A DNA stretch of 64,000 nt from Marsupella aquatica (lineage: Eukaryota; Marchantiophyta): contig OZ316892.1 in NCBI GenBank assembly GCA_973895155.1, forward strand, positions 7,874,001 to 7,938,000, written 5' to 3'. Below are positions 49,681 through 61,772 of the stretch, one piece after another (within the stretch, counting starts at the first letter, position 1; every line of letters starts with the position of its first letter). Under the pieces are notes generated by a model. That model was not told the DNA's origin and made no database searches. It worked only from the letters and a program-made list of their open reading frames with translations. The position numbers and the translations under genes were made by a program.

Positions 49681-51275
49681 AGTGTGGGCCCTGATTGGAG
49701 AACCGGGCAGCCCGCATGGATCATATCCCCAGAGAAGGCAGAAAAGTGAAATTTCTACTGTTTTCCACAGGCCCTGAGCTTGAATTCAAAAATCCAAAAA
49801 ATTGAATGTTTCATAAACAAATGGTTCACATTGAAGTTCACAGGTCTGGATGAAGACCAATGAGAGCTTATGCATCTCACTATTTGGCACTGTCAAAAAT
49901 AAATGTATAGTTATTTTGTAATCCCCCTAGGGACCCCCTTCAAGGCCAGGCCCACCTCTACAGACAAAAGTCTCTGTAAGAATGTAAGGGTCTTGTGGTT
50001 GCACATTAGTTTCAATACCATCTTTAGTTTTTATTTCCTCTATGAGCGGTCAACATTTAGCGTCTATAGTTTGCCCCAAGGAAATTCATCCGAGCAATTG
50101 TTCCTTTGGGGATAAATTGCAAAGTGCACTCCAGGGAATGATTTCCATCGGGAGCAACCTATAGCAGATCTCCTTGCCTGCTGACCAGAAGTAGTGTCCC
50201 CCCATAAAATGTGCTTGAAAATCGTCGTATGATGTGAGCGAGCCACAACTCTGTGGGGTAGTACATCTCTCCCTGCCTACAGGTCCAGGGATAAATTTAC
50301 TCCTTGCGGGTGAGGTTTTTACACACTGATTTAGTGGAGACTATGGGCCCCAACCGCCCCAACACTACAGAAAAACATACCCCGTCTTGAGTGAAGAAAT
50401 TTGGGTAATCAGACCAAAACTCTTACCAGGGATTGATTCACTTTGGGAATGGTCAGGCAGTAGGGCAGGCTGCAAATGAGTGACAAATGGCCAATAACTG
50501 CGATTCCAGGGATTGATTGCATTTATAAGAGTGATGTTCTGAAGACTGAGCAACAGGGTGTAATTACAGTCGCATATATATGATCAGGTTCACACAGAAA
50601 ATGTGTAATTTTTGAGGAGATATATGCTCATGAGTAATATACCATAGGCAGTGCTTGAAACATGGGAAAAAAATTACAATGCACATTTTGTTTAATATTC
50701 TAAGAAATTTGATGAAAAAAACTGGGATGTATACCTTGTTTCTACAGTTCAAAAAGGAATATAAAGAAATCATGTCCTGCTTGCGCTACAATTTGAAAGT
50801 TAAGAATAAGAGGCTTTTTTCCCAAGGCATGGGCCTGATCATCCTTGGGTACCCCAGAGACTACCAAGGTTGGTCAAAAAATAATACTTAATTGGAAATT
50901 TTAGTCCTTGGACAAAATTTTAGCTACAATATTGTTTGTGAAACCTTGATAAACAATCACTTTTGGAATGAATATATTTAGAATATGCTAAGCATTTTTA
51001 GTAAAAAGAATTAATCAGCGTGTATACTGTTTCAACTTTCAAGGTAGAAATCACTTTTCGCTGGGGCAGCAGCAGCCGGCTGTAATTACAGTCATGGCCT
51101 ACACGTGAGATCAGTCAGCGCCTTTCCCATGACAAACAGCATTACTCTCGAGGGAAAGCGAGACCGAAGCTTCCTCCTGGATTTTGATTCTTCCGATGAG
51201 CGGACACGATCGTCTGTGGTGTCAGATTTTCTTACCCTCGAATGTCACGCAAAATAGTTTGAGTTATTTTCCATC
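49681..51275. other. Spacer without recognised genes
   Basis: AT-rich, no conserved frame. CCAGGGATTGATT(T/G) occurs twice (50425 and 50506), with similar CCAGGGAATGATT at 50131, hinting at a decayed repeat. Confidence 0.45.
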
Positions 51276-51765
51276 CCCTAAAATAAGTGAGGAAACTGAA
51301 GGCCCATGGACCCAAAGGTTTGATGAACCCAGGTAGACCTCAACAAAGTTTCAGTTATACTATCGTTTAGAATAAGTGAGGACACTGAAGGCCGATGGAC
51401 ATAAAGGTTTGTTGAACCCACATGGACCGCAAGGGAGCTTCAGTTGTTCTATCTCGTAAAAGAAGTGAAGAAAGTGAAGGCCCCATGGACCTAAAGGTTT
51501 GATGAACCCAGATGGACTACAAAAAAGCCTCCGTTATTCTCTCCTATTATAAGTCAGGAAACTGAAGGCACATGGACCTGCAAAAAAGTCTCATTTGAAT
51601 TTGTTTTTCTCCTAAAATAAGTGAGGAAACTGAAGGCCCATGGGCCTAACGGTTTGGTGAAGCCAGATAGACCACCGAGAAGTTCCAGTTTTCCATCTCC
51701 TAAAATGAGTGAGCAAAATGAACCTAATGGTTTGACAAACCCAGTAGGTCTGCCAAACAAGGTTT
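51276..51765. repeat. Tandem array, about six units of about 90 bp
   Basis: Units contain CCTAAAATAAGTGAGGAAAC, TGAAGGCCCATGGACC, AAAGGTTTGATGAACCCAG and a GTTCCAGTT end. Anchors lie near 51279, 51371, 51461, 51549, 51615 and 51702; the fourth unit is shortened to 66 bp. Confidence 0.88.
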
Positions 51766-52805
51766 TTTGTATTCAGATATGGATTTTCCCTTGTGAAACA
51801 ATTCCTGCTTTTCTGCTCAGCAGTGACCTGGTCCATGCGGTTGCAAGGTTCATGGAGTGGTCCATCCAAGCATGACTTTGAGACTTTCAGACTATTTTTA
51901 CTCAGATTTCCTAGGTTGCCAGTTTTTGGTCAAAAGACGTACTTTGCCACTCTTTTTCTATTTTTTAGTTTATTGAGGACTTTGCCATCGTCCCCCACAG
52001 GGTAGGCAAACTAACTCAGGTTATCTGATAGTGATCAGAAGGTGGTCATCTTGCATCTTCTTTGAATCGAATGTTTGAAACTCAATTGAATCACTGCAGT
52101 AGCATTAGAGAGGTGAGAACAAAAGTGAACAGTTTATTCCATATATTAGGGCCATCACTTGCCGGATACATTGAAACCATTGATCATTACGACATTACCT
52201 AGACAAAGACCCAACCACTCATTGGAGATATACCTAAAGTAACAAAAATAGGATGAGCAAACCACCTAAATATCACATTGCCAAAAAACAAAATATGCCC
52301 AGATGCAGCCCAACCGAGAGAGACTAACGAACAGACATAAGACCCAATGAATGGAAAGAAAACAATGGAAAATCAAAGCGGCAAAAGTCAGTACATTAAC
52401 TACTAGGCATTCATACCCAGGTGAAATTGTGTCCAATGCATATTTTGGTAACTTTCCCAGCATTTTGATGTAAAACACTGATTTATTAATGTATAAATTG
52501 GTTTTATATCATACAAATCTGGAGGAATTATTTACAGGCTCCCATGACAAGTTAGTTGCAAAACTCCTACTTAGAATGTCTTAGAGTTCAGTTGCAAACA
52601 CGAATGAGGGTGCGGCAGGGGGCTTGAGGTTGCAAGTTTAGGTTCAGTTGGGCTTTGTTAACCAGTAGTTTATGGTCAACCGTTACAATTGAAATTTAGT
52701 ATGTCATTGACTGAATGAATTGAAGTCTAGGGAGGCTATGACAAGGCTCTTTTGCATGGATTGCATAGAATTTTTGGGAGGGGGACAGGCAATGAATAAA
52801 GTAGT
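51766..52805. other. Spacer without recognised genes
   Basis: No gene or clear repeat. The sequence is AT-rich with stops in all frames. Confidence 0.5.
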
Positions 52806-53069
52806 TGGGGGTTTTGCTTCCTCAAATTGGCACATCATGTGCGACAAAGTGTATTGTCTTTTTATTGGTTCTAAAGAAAAACATAAGAATTGCCTTGGAA
52901 GAACGTTAGGGCTTAAATCCAATTTTGAGACTTATAAACATATTAAGGTATTTGTAATCAAGAAAATTAATTAGTAGGGGTAAAAATATAATAATTTTAC
53001 TACATTTTAGGGGATCCAAGCCCTCAAAATGTCGCACATGACGGGGAGGCCTCCATATAGTGAGACCCA
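52806..53069 (+). mobile_element. Short non-autonomous (MITE-like) relative of the large DNA transposon
   Basis: About 264 bp. The left end is TGGGGGTTTTGCTTCC with ATCATGTGCGACAAAGT. The right end, read inward, is TGGGTCTCACTATATGG with GTCATGTGCGACATTTT. Both match the ends of the 3635-21844 element, and the left ~100 bp and right ~60 bp align with the corresponding sides of the large element. There is no coding capacity. A target duplication was not found, and the exact right end could instead lie 11 bp further out at GGCCCCC. Confidence 0.65.
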
Positions 53070-53828
53070 TGAGCAGGCCCCCAAGATAAGAACAAAGGCT
53101 AGAAGAAATAAATTTCAATACACACAGACCCCATTTAGCTAGAACCTTACAATCAGCCTTTAAATCTTGGGAGATTGAACCCAATTGCCGTCAAATGTAG
53201 GGATATCTATCTGTCATAAATTAATCTACTAAAATTAGATAAGAATATTCTTAGCATCTTCTCTTGCACAAGGTGCAAAAATAGAGAAAGCTTTGAAATT
53301 ACAATGAGAAGAGACTCTAAGAGTTAACAGACACAGACAGTGAGTTGTTAGGAGCAAAACTTGAAGGAAAGGAATGAGGTCGGGGCACATGCACATCAAA
53401 GAGTAGCAGTCCGATAAGTAGAAGGAACAACACTCATGAACAATCCATAAAAAAAAACAATTAGTGGAAGGAACAACATTCATTGGTGTAAAACAGTAAT
53501 CCATCCCATTAAATGGATAAGTAGAAAGAATAACACACTGACATAAAAGAGCAATCCAATTTATTATAATTGAAAAATTCAGATATAAAAAACAGTCTGG
53601 TTGATTATGGTATAGAAAATTCATTAAACGATGTGGGCATTTGCCAAGTAGCACAGTAAACCATATCCAATTTGCTGTGGTATAGAAAATTCAGAAAAAA
53701 CAGTATCCTTCGTTGTAGTATGAAAGATCCATTAAATCTGTGGGCACTTCCCAAACCACACTCTACACCATTTGCTTTTTGATCTGCAATTTCGGGTTAG
53801 TAGAGCATCTTAAGCTTCAAATTTAATG
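53070..53828. repeat. Spacer with diverged CATTAAA / TGTGGGCA repeats
   Basis: From about 53590 the phrases TATAGAAAATTCA, CATTAAA(C/T), TGTGGGCA(T/C)TTGCCAA and AGCACAGTA recur every 60-100 bp, with one further copy beyond family A at 54055-54085. Earlier, GGAAGGAACAACA-TCAT and AAAGAGCAATCCA phrases repeat near 53415-53560. No gene. Confidence 0.55.
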
Positions 53829-54046
53829 GACCTTAACTTAGTAGCTAAGGTTCAGGATAGAAAGAATTATGGACTACCAAATTCATAGTCCATAACTTTT
53901 TGCCATAAAAGTTGGTCATATGCCATGACCATAAGTCCCTGTATGCTAGCAAAAGACACCACAATTAAATTCACATAACTTTCAAAGTTAGGGCCATTTG
54001 CTGATGGCCAAAGCCGTCCTACTTGGCTTTGAAGCTTTGAGATTTC
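53829..54046 (-). repeat. Dispersed repeat family A, copy 3 (inverted)
   Basis: The reverse complement aligns with 27640-27850 over its whole length, sharing CTCAAAGCTT, GGCTTTGGCCATC, GGACTTATGGTCATG, GCAAAAAGTTATG, TATGAATTTGGTA, TCCATAA and CTTAGCTACTAAG. Confidence 0.7.
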
Positions 54047-54469
54047 CTATGAAACATCCATTAAACATGACTGTGGGCACTTGGCAAAAAGCAGAATACA
54101 AATAATTTTTGCCACGCAAATGAAAGTCTCAGAATTTGAAGCCCCCATAGACGACAAGGTTGGTCTTGAAACTCCCATGGACAACATTTCGCAAAATTTG
54201 AGTTTCGTTCTAATAACTTCATATTTATAAATTGATATAGTAGAGGAGTAGGTAAGCTACATTTCATCAAAGTGATAGTAGATTTTTGGCCATCTTGGTC
54301 GAGTTTTTCATCACAGATGCGGAGAGGTAAAGTCCATTAGATTAATTTTCATTGTGTTTTTTTATGTCTGCTCCTTCTCTAGGTACCTTGCAGCTGCAAA
54401 ACTAAAGATTATTTTAGAGCTCGTAATTATAAAGTTACTAGCTCAATATATACCGTTGCGTTGCAAAAT

Positions 54470-54680
54470 AGATGTTGTTCCATAAAAGATGTTGTTAGGT
54501 AAAAATATATCATGTCGCCAAAGATGTAGATAACTAAGGGATGTCGTTAGTAAAAGTGTTGTCAAGTAAAAGATGTTAATAACAAAATATCATTAGTAAA
54601 GCATGTAGTCGATGTAACACCTGTTGTTAACCAAAAGATGCCGCTAAGTAAAAGATGTCGCTTAGTAAAAGATGTTGTTA
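54470..54680. repeat. Short tandem repeat, (T)AAAAGATGTYGYTRAG type
   Basis: Eight or more diverged copies of a 17-20 bp unit, best preserved at 54600-54680 (AGATGCCGCTAAGTAAA, AGATGTCGCTTAGTAAA, AGATGTTGTTAAG). Confidence 0.8.
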
Positions 54681-54699
54681 AGGTGAAAGAAGTAGTAAA

Positions 54700-54960
54700 G
54701 CTGGGACGCGGGCTGAGCTGTGCCATTGCCGCTGGGGTTTGCCCAAGGGAGTGAAGGCGTGCAAGGGAGGGAGGCGCAGCCAAGGAGGGAGGGAGGGCGT
54801 GGGAGGGAAGCGCGGCGAGAGGGCCTCTGTGTGGGGCGTGCTGGCCCAGGGAGCACGGGCAAGGCAAAAGGGTCGTGGCACAGCACCACTAAGGGAGCAA
54901 GAGGGGCGGCTTGTGGCCCGGGTGTAAGGCTGGGGCAAAAGGGGAGAGTCATGTTGCCAT
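54700..54960. other. GC-rich island in AT-rich spacer
   Basis: A sharp change to GC- and GGGAGG-rich sequence with overlapping short frames on both strands and no recognisable protein. It resembles the composition of the retroelement leader at 62350-62800 (GGGAGGGA, GCGAG, CCGCG words), so it may be a fragment of such an element. Confidence 0.4.
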
Positions 54961-55089
54961 TCCAAAATTAAATTTTGCAGGGCACAAGGGGAGGGTCATG
55001 GCGACAGTGGAGGGTTGGGTTGTGTTATTTTGTTTATTCCTTCCATGTTTTTTAGTCTAAATTTTCTTCACCTAAAATTCCCCTGTACA

Positions 55090-55330
55090 ATTGGCGCAAA
55101 GTTAATATTATAGGTGTTAATGGGCCCCAAACTCCCATGGACCGTGTATATTTGAATGACATAAAGACTTTATAAATTGGCGCAAAGTTATATCATAGGT
55201 GTTGATGCCCCCCCCCCCCCCAAACTCCCATGGACCGTGTATATTTGAATCACAAAAACTCTATAAATTGGCGCAAAGTTATATTGTACGTGTTAATGGG
55301 CCCCAAACTCCCATGGACCGCCCAAAATGA
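55090..55330. repeat. Three-unit tandem repeat of 86-91 bp with a poly-C tract
   Basis: ATTGGCGCAAAGTTA, AGGTGTTAATG, CCAAACTCCCATGGACCG and TGTATATTTGAAT recur starting at 55090, 55176 and 55267. In the middle unit the GGGCCCC step is replaced by a run of about 14 C. The last unit ends about 270 bp before the isomerase ATG. Confidence 0.88.
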
Positions 55331-55506
55331 GGTACACGGGAGCACAGTGTCCTACCATGGTGGTTCATCCTAGCATCCTAGCTTGAGTTTCGAAGTCTGT
55401 ACAGAGATGACGTGCTTCGTTTTGATGTGAAATTGCCGCCAGACAAAGGAAAGTCTCTACAAAGGAAAGTCTCTACGTAACAAAGGAGACGTAGAGCGGA
55501 ACTTTG

Positions 55507-55545
55507 AAGGAGAGGAGAGGAGAGGAGAGGAGAGGAGAGGAGAGC
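55507..55545. repeat. (GGAGA)n microsatellite in the isomerase leader
   Basis: About seven pentamers. It lies about 55 bp upstream of the isomerase ATG, with a second short run at 55579-55593, and probably falls in the 5' untranslated region. Just upstream, AAAGGAAAGTCTCTAC is duplicated (about 55446-55477). Confidence 0.9.
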
Positions 55546-55598
55546 GGTTTTGATCAACAAGATCGTTCATTGCTTGGCGAGAGGAGAGGAGAGCAACG

Positions 55599-57063
55599 AT
55601 GGCAGTGTCACACCCATATTCTCCTGCTACATTGGAGCTCGATGGGTTCGTTCCGGCGTTTCTGTCGCAGGAATTTATCCTCGGAATGTTCACCGCCGCG
55701 ACCGCCCTCGTCGTCGGGGTCGGCTGGAGCTTCTCAGGTCGATTGGTTAGCACTGGATTGCTCGATCTTCGATGATTGCTGTTGCTGTATGAGCTTCCAG
55801 GTTTCTGCTGGACTTGTTGTTGGTATTTCCAGTGTTTGTGTTCATGCAGTGCGGGTCCTGCATTGATCGTGCAGGAAGGTACAAGTACTTGAGCACCGTG
55901 GAGCGGCTCCTCGTCTGCTGGTGGCTGGTGACGGGGCTCATACATCTGATTCTGGAGGGATATTTTGTATTCACTCCTGATTTCTTCAAATTGCCATACT
56001 GCAACTTCTTCGCCGAAGTTTGTAAGTCGTTTCTTTACCGCTCGCCACCACCTGCCCGCCACCACCAGTTTTTCTATGAGGAAATGTGGATGGCTGTGTC
56101 CTAGGATGGACAGATTGTTTGCCGGCCACAGGTGTTATGCTGTTGTGGTCAGATTGTAGTTGCTTGGCTGCTGTCGAAAGGTTGGAGCTATGCATTTAGC
56201 TGCAACTTGAATGGCTTGCGCCGTGAATGATGTGTGTGGCGCGATAGAGAATCGTATCCTTGATGCCGGCAATGCAGTAATAGATAGTATTGGTGATTAT
56301 TCAGGGAAAGAGTATGGCAAGGGCGATTCAAGGTACCCTGGACGGGATACCACTGTTGTCCTCATTGAAGGCATTACGGCGGTTGTCGAAGGACCTGCAG
56401 CTCTACTAACCGTGTAAGGCCCTTGCATTTCCTTTCTCTCAATGTCCTGGCTTTGCTTCAGCTTTTGACCATCAATGTGCTGCAATGCTCTGCTCATAAT
56501 GATTGATGATCTTATATAATCGACTGAATGGATTTGATTTTCGTTTCGGAATAAACTTGTTCGTGCGGTAGTTTAGTTCACTGAATCCTATCTCCCTCTT
56601 TGGCTGAATTTTTTTGCTCGAATTTGTGATGAAGAGAGCTATCAGTAGTTCCACCACAATATTAGTCTTGATTTCAATGTTACAGGGTCAAAATGAGATC
56701 TGCCCCACTACAGTAGTTATCTAGCGTGAATTTCAAATGTTGAGTGATTTTGCAATGAAAATCGTCCACACTGATTGTTGCAATTGATCATGCAGTTATG
56801 CGATCTTGTACCGCAAGCCTTATGAGCACTCAATTCAGTTGGCAACATCCCTTGGGCAACTTTACGGGGACGCGCTTTACTTTTCAACGGTATACTTCCT
56901 TAAAGACGAAATCTCGGCTCCCGGCCTCATCTATTTCTGGGGATACTTCATCTTTATGAATTCCATCTGGATTGTAATTCCAGCCCTCATTACTATCCGC
57001 TCGTGGAATAAAATCAGCGAAGCTCAAGAGAGAACTAAGCTTGCCACCAAAAAGGTGGACTAA
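55599..57063 (+). CDS. HYD1: Sterol 8,7-isomerase, EBP/HYDRA1 family
   Basis: Four exons (55599-55737, 55875-56021, 56305-56413, 56796-57063) join in phase with GT..AG borders into 220 residues, the normal family length. The enzyme moves the C8 double bond to C7 in sterol synthesis, in the endoplasmic reticulum membrane. Residues matching the catalytic set of human EBP are all present: His70 and Glu74 in TGLIHLILEGYF, Glu117 and Thr120 in IEGITAVVEGP, Asn187 and Trp190 in FMNSIWIVIP. WKEYGKGDSRY at 96-106 is the family hallmark and is created only by correct splicing of exons 2 and 3. Four to five membrane helices are apparent (for example 25-45, 58-80, 112-137, 176-199). The C-terminus ends in a lysine-rich tail (TKKVD) that could serve as a retention signal. 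The gene symbol follows the plant orthologue. Confidence 0.93.
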
Positions 57064-57535
57064 GTTGGTTCTGGTGCTTGCCTTAATTGTTGAAGTTTAT
57101 ACAGTCTGCCCTTAAATTCTAGAATTTGAAAGATGAACCTTCTTCAATCCGTCGACTGGAAGATAGGTGACTTGGCAATGACTGGCATGTGTTACAGCAT
57201 TGACCGCTTTCTTTGGGGCGAACAGAAAAGATGGGCTTGCACGTCGTTGAGACGTGCAACAGTATATTCACCACATAACTCGGTTCTAATAATGCTCGCA
57301 CTGTGCTTGGCTTTCATTCCATGTGAATTTTGTCCTTCACAAGACTGCCTGCGAAAGCCCGAAGAGAGAGACCCTAAAAGAATCGACCCTATTTAGAACT
57401 GTTGAGCGGCTCACAACTCACAATTTCTTCACGACCTCCATGGAACCCCTCTCTTAGGGCGTGTGAATGTTGAGTTGGAGTTGTTGAATAATAGGTGGAA
57501 AAGCGTAATTTTTGTTAGCTTAGACAAGGGCCCAT
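57064..57535. other. Intergenic region between the isomerase and the LRR gene
   Basis: No gene. It must hold the isomerase 3' end and the LRR gene promoter within about 470 bp. No TATA box or terminator could be fixed. Confidence 0.4.
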
Positions 57536-57643
57536 ATGGAACCGGGTCTGTCTCAAGCCGATGCAGATTGTGCTGCCATGGTGGCAGAGCGCAATTTGGG
57601 AGAATTGTTTCTAGACCATGCTTCCAATCTTGCCATGTAATAT

Positions 57644-57675
<32 letters not shown>

Positions 57676-60600
57676 AAATGGTATTGTTTATTAGATGCAT
57701 TAAAACTAAGTGAGGCGTAAGCTACTGCAGCTCCTGGTGCTTTTTCTTAAGAGGTTTAGTCAATTTCATGCATCCACCATATTTGCTGTCAAATCACTGA
57801 TCTTACTACAGCATTTAGTGAGCAAGAGACATGAACCTCGATACCATAGGTAAATCAGCCAACAATATTTGCTTAGTTTGTTGATGATTGACAACTTCTT
57901 TTTTAATCAGAGAGGAAGCGCTCCAAAAGCTGACACACGTAAGACTTGATAGAGAGAAGCTGGTGTCCTTGGATTCTTGCCAGTACTTCCTTACTTTTCC
58001 CACGTTAACAAATCTGTACTTGCAAGAGGTACCAACACTCCCATTTTTTGTATGACTTCAGGCTTTGGATGCTGATGTTTCTAATACACAAATTAAAGGT
58101 TACAATGAGTAAAGTCACCACTGCGAAATTCAACACATCAGGACTTGATGTTAGTACACGTAAATGAATTGAAAATTCAAGTACTGGGCGATCCACATTA
58201 TCAAACAATTGCTAGCTCTCTAGAGGTCAAGTGTTCCCGACCACAACAATTAGTTGCAAAGTTTTGTACTTTACTCACGTTTCTAATTCTCTCTCTATGC
58301 TTTTGAATTGGTGCGATTAAAACATTTTCCCCATTTCTCGGTTCTGATACCAGTCTGGATATTAGAATTTATATCCAATCCCGATAGACAAGTAGGTAAA
58401 TCACTAAACAGCTGGAGTAGTTTGCTCTTTATGTCTGATGGCATTTAAATTTTGGAGTATATGTACGTGGACATTCCCGGGCACAGAATAACTTGAAGAG
58501 CTTGAAAGGGCTGGAAGTAGCCAAGAGTCTGAAGTTTTTGACGGTAGCTGGGAATCACATCACAAAGTTGGAAGGACTCTCATGCCTTTCTCAACTGATG
58601 GTGCTGGATGTCTCAAACAATGAGATTATCGAAATCAATGCAGGTAGACATTGAATTGTTAACTTAAATCTGGATGCGAGACTTCAAAGTTCACCCATAT
58701 GTGTGTTTAACGAAATCATCTCAATTTCTGTTGAAAGCTAATGAGGTTGGACATTAAGTTTCACCCACAACGGAACTCACTTGCTAGTTTTCCTTTGAAA
58801 GCTAGTGACGTTGGAGACTAAGTTTCATTCACCACATTGAAGCAATGCCATGCATTGCATCCCTCTTGCAAATTTTGAGTTCACAATTACCAAAATGGAC
58901 AATTTAAATTGGCCCTTAAAATACCTAAGTACACATGTAACCTAAGTTTGTTGCTCTTGCACAGCTGGCATCCCTTTTTCAACGTAAAGGGAAGGTCTTA
59001 TATCCATAATAATACCCCACACCACCCATTTTCTTCTTTATTCTCAAAAGAGAGCCAAGATGGTGATTGATCTACAATACCAGGGGCAGTATTGAATATA
59101 TGCACCTTGTATATTTTATGTCGAAGTATTTTGAACTGTCAGATCTTCCTTGGATTTGCAGATCTTGTTGAATCAATGAACAGCACCTTAACGCAATTCC
59201 TTTCTGCCAAATGGTCTATCAATTTCTTACAGAATATACTTAGTTTCATTCTCTAGCCGCCCTCTTTTCCGATATTTTTCAATCTCCAATTTGTTTTCTG
59301 CAAAGTACAATCAATCGAGCCTACCTCTACAGTACCTTCAGCTTTACAATATTTCTATGTTTTCTAAGCTTATTTTGCACTTGGTATCATTATTTGGACT
59401 TCACTGTAGACTGGACTAGAGAGTCCCTAGAACTATCCTATATTTGAATATGTTTGTCTAATTGTAGCAAAAACTGGCACATGAACTAAAGTTACCGTGA
59501 GAGAATATTCTCAAAAGGGTTAAAGCCATAAGCATAAGTACCATCAATTAGAAGTAATTTTTAATCGTCCATATTTTAAGTTGCAGATATTTTAAATTTC
59601 ACGGAATTAATACAAATCTCCTTATTATTGGATGGTAAGTCTCTAGGTGGTATCTTTTGTTCAGAGATGGAGCTTCCAAAATCTTTGAGTTTTCTCAACA
59701 TTGTTGGGAATCCATGTTGGCAACATCAATGTGACTTACGAGCTAATTTGAAGATTGCATTGCCAAACCTCAAGGAGGTTGACGGAGATGCTTTGACTGA
59801 TGATGAGTGGTAGGGGATTTCTTCATTTCTTATTCTTACCAACATTTTTGTAGAAAGTCAGTCGAATGATTGCATTTTTAAGAAATGTTTGATACTTGTC
59901 ACTTGGCTGAAAAGGAAAGTCATAGACCACAATGTTTTCCAGGATGCTTTGATAGATGGCAACCCACATGGACGATTATGAAAACATGACTTTTTACTCA
60001 CATAGCATCTTTTCTTTAATTGTGCAAATCTCACCATGTTGGTGTTGATGGCGCGTTGAAAAGTCCTTAGGTCAAACATTGTGGTCTATTGGAGTATCAA
60101 AATTGTCATTTAAAATATTGTCTCATTTAATCATGAGTGAAACAAATTCTTCATTTAGTTCATCAACCTTTCAAAACACATATGAAAGAAGCTATTAGTT
60201 GCAATGGAAAGATCTGTAAACTTCCTGATGTTAATGATAATCACTCATAACACTATTTTTGGACAGTGAGACACCCAAATCAATGACTTCCATCCTTTGC
60301 TTCTCTATCAAATATTTGCATGGATAGTACGTCAGAATCTGACAGTTTGAAAAGCAATGCTGAGAGCGATCTCAGTGACCAAAGTAGCCACACCAACGAG
60401 AACAATGACAAACTCATTTGTCCTGAAGATCAAGAAAGAAATCAGCAGACTCCAGCAGGCCAGAGTGTCACATTTGCAATGGAGGTTTGTACAACACCTC
60501 CAGCTTTACAATGGATTCAGACACCATCATCTTTCAAGAGACTCACAGCATATGACATATGTTTGGAGGGCCAAGACTCCCAGTCAGTTGATTCTCAATC

Positions 60601-61470
60601 TGAAGTAGGATCAAAAGATGCCCACAACCTTAAAGAATGCCTCTACGAAGCAAATGTTCAGCCAGGTATATCTCATGTATTACAATGGTACTTGAATTCT
60701 CACTCACAGCATGAACTACATTTTCAGAATCTGTGGCAGAAAAACCTGAATGTTTATCAATGAATCCTCTATCATCCTTGGCACAGTCCCCTTGATACTT
60801 TGTTATTTTGATATGAGACAGAGTTTGCTCTTCAGAAGATTTTGGCAATGACAACAGGGACTTTGGATTATCCGACCATGGCTATCATGGAACGGATTGC
60901 CGAACGAGTGAATAACTTAGATGTAAGTTGATTGTGACTTCACTCTAGTGCATGCATTGGTAGATCTGCATCTCTCTGTCTCTGCCTATTATATACAACC
61001 ACAATCTGAATGACTATATATGAGAATCTTTGGATGCGAATATGCCCATAGTCTGTCCAATGAGAGTTAGTATTTACTACTTTACTTTGGACGGCCAGAT
61101 TTATGTCATTTTAAGGGAACATGTGTTTTAAAGACTCTTTGGGAGCAAACCATTTTCATAGCCATCATTTTGATTTGACCATAATTATAGTTAAGTAAAA
61201 TAGTGCTTGCCTATCATCTAAATATATTTGTGTTAAGGTGACTTGTGTACAATTTGCCTAAAGTTCCCAGTATTGAAGAAGAGCATGTTGTCAAGTCCCT
61301 TTAATTTCAAGGTTTTGTGTTATTTGCAGGGCCAAATCTGTGAAGAAATTGCGGATCTTTTCTTCTCACCAAGATCATCAACTAAGTCAACCATAGAAAC
61401 TACCAATATGACAGAGGATTGCACAGCCCCGTCCCTTGCAGAGAACCAGCCAGGGAAACAACTTGATTAA
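57536..61470 (+). CDS. Leucine-rich repeat protein resembling LRRC46 (cilium/flagellum)
   Basis: Seven exons keep phase throughout: 57536-57636, 57911-58028, 58487-58643, 59587-59809, 60328-60665, 60822-60922 and 61330-61470, giving 392 residues. Residues about 40-180 hold SDS22-type repeats (LTHVRLDREKLVSL, LTNLYLQENNLKSL, LKFLTVAGNHITKL, LMVLDVSNNEI) closed by a cap (LSFLNIVGNPC, LPNLKEVDGDAL). The HVRLDRE opening and the order of repeats fit LRRC46, a sperm-flagellum and cilium protein of animals. Residues about 185-300 are Ser/Asp/Glu-rich and unstructured (SESDSLKSNAESDLSDQ). The C-terminal part has a short conserved-looking helix (DYPTMAIMERIAERVNNLD). The first ATG in frame was chosen as the start. 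The flagellar role is inferred from similarity. The acceptor at 60328 (GATAG) is ordinary but not strong. Confidence 0.7.
57645..57675. repeat. (TC)n microsatellite in intron 1 of the LRR gene
   Basis: A run of about 14 CT dinucleotides just after the donor site of exon 1. It is likely polymorphic. Confidence 0.95.
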
Positions 61471-61772
61471 ATATTTGTTATGAGAAAGTGTACCATATGA
61501 AGCCAACAATTGATGGAGACTCACCAGGTTTTGTATACCAAGGAGGTGCAATAGTGGCCAGGTGTTCAAGCTCCAAAATTAAACAACAGTTGAAAGATGG
61601 CGAGAAACTACAACTTTGATGCTTACTGAGTCCTTCCTAAAAACTTTCCAAATTAACAAAGTAAACCAGCGCACTGTCCAAAAAAATATTTGTTTGAAAG
61701 AACTGCTTGGTCAATAGAACTACCAGATTTACACAGCCACTATAGTTGAGGTTGGTGTCCCTTTCCCTTTTA
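61471..61772. other. 3' flank of the LRR gene
   Basis: AT-rich and without a coding frame. It probably contains the 3' untranslated end of the LRR gene before the repeat DNA starts. Confidence 0.4.

Noticed and set aside
55207-55221. Poly-C run as a sequencing or assembly gap
   Set aside because: The tract sits inside a tandem unit whose sister units have GGGCCCC at the same place, so a genuine homopolymer expansion is plausible. Its exact length may still be uncertain.
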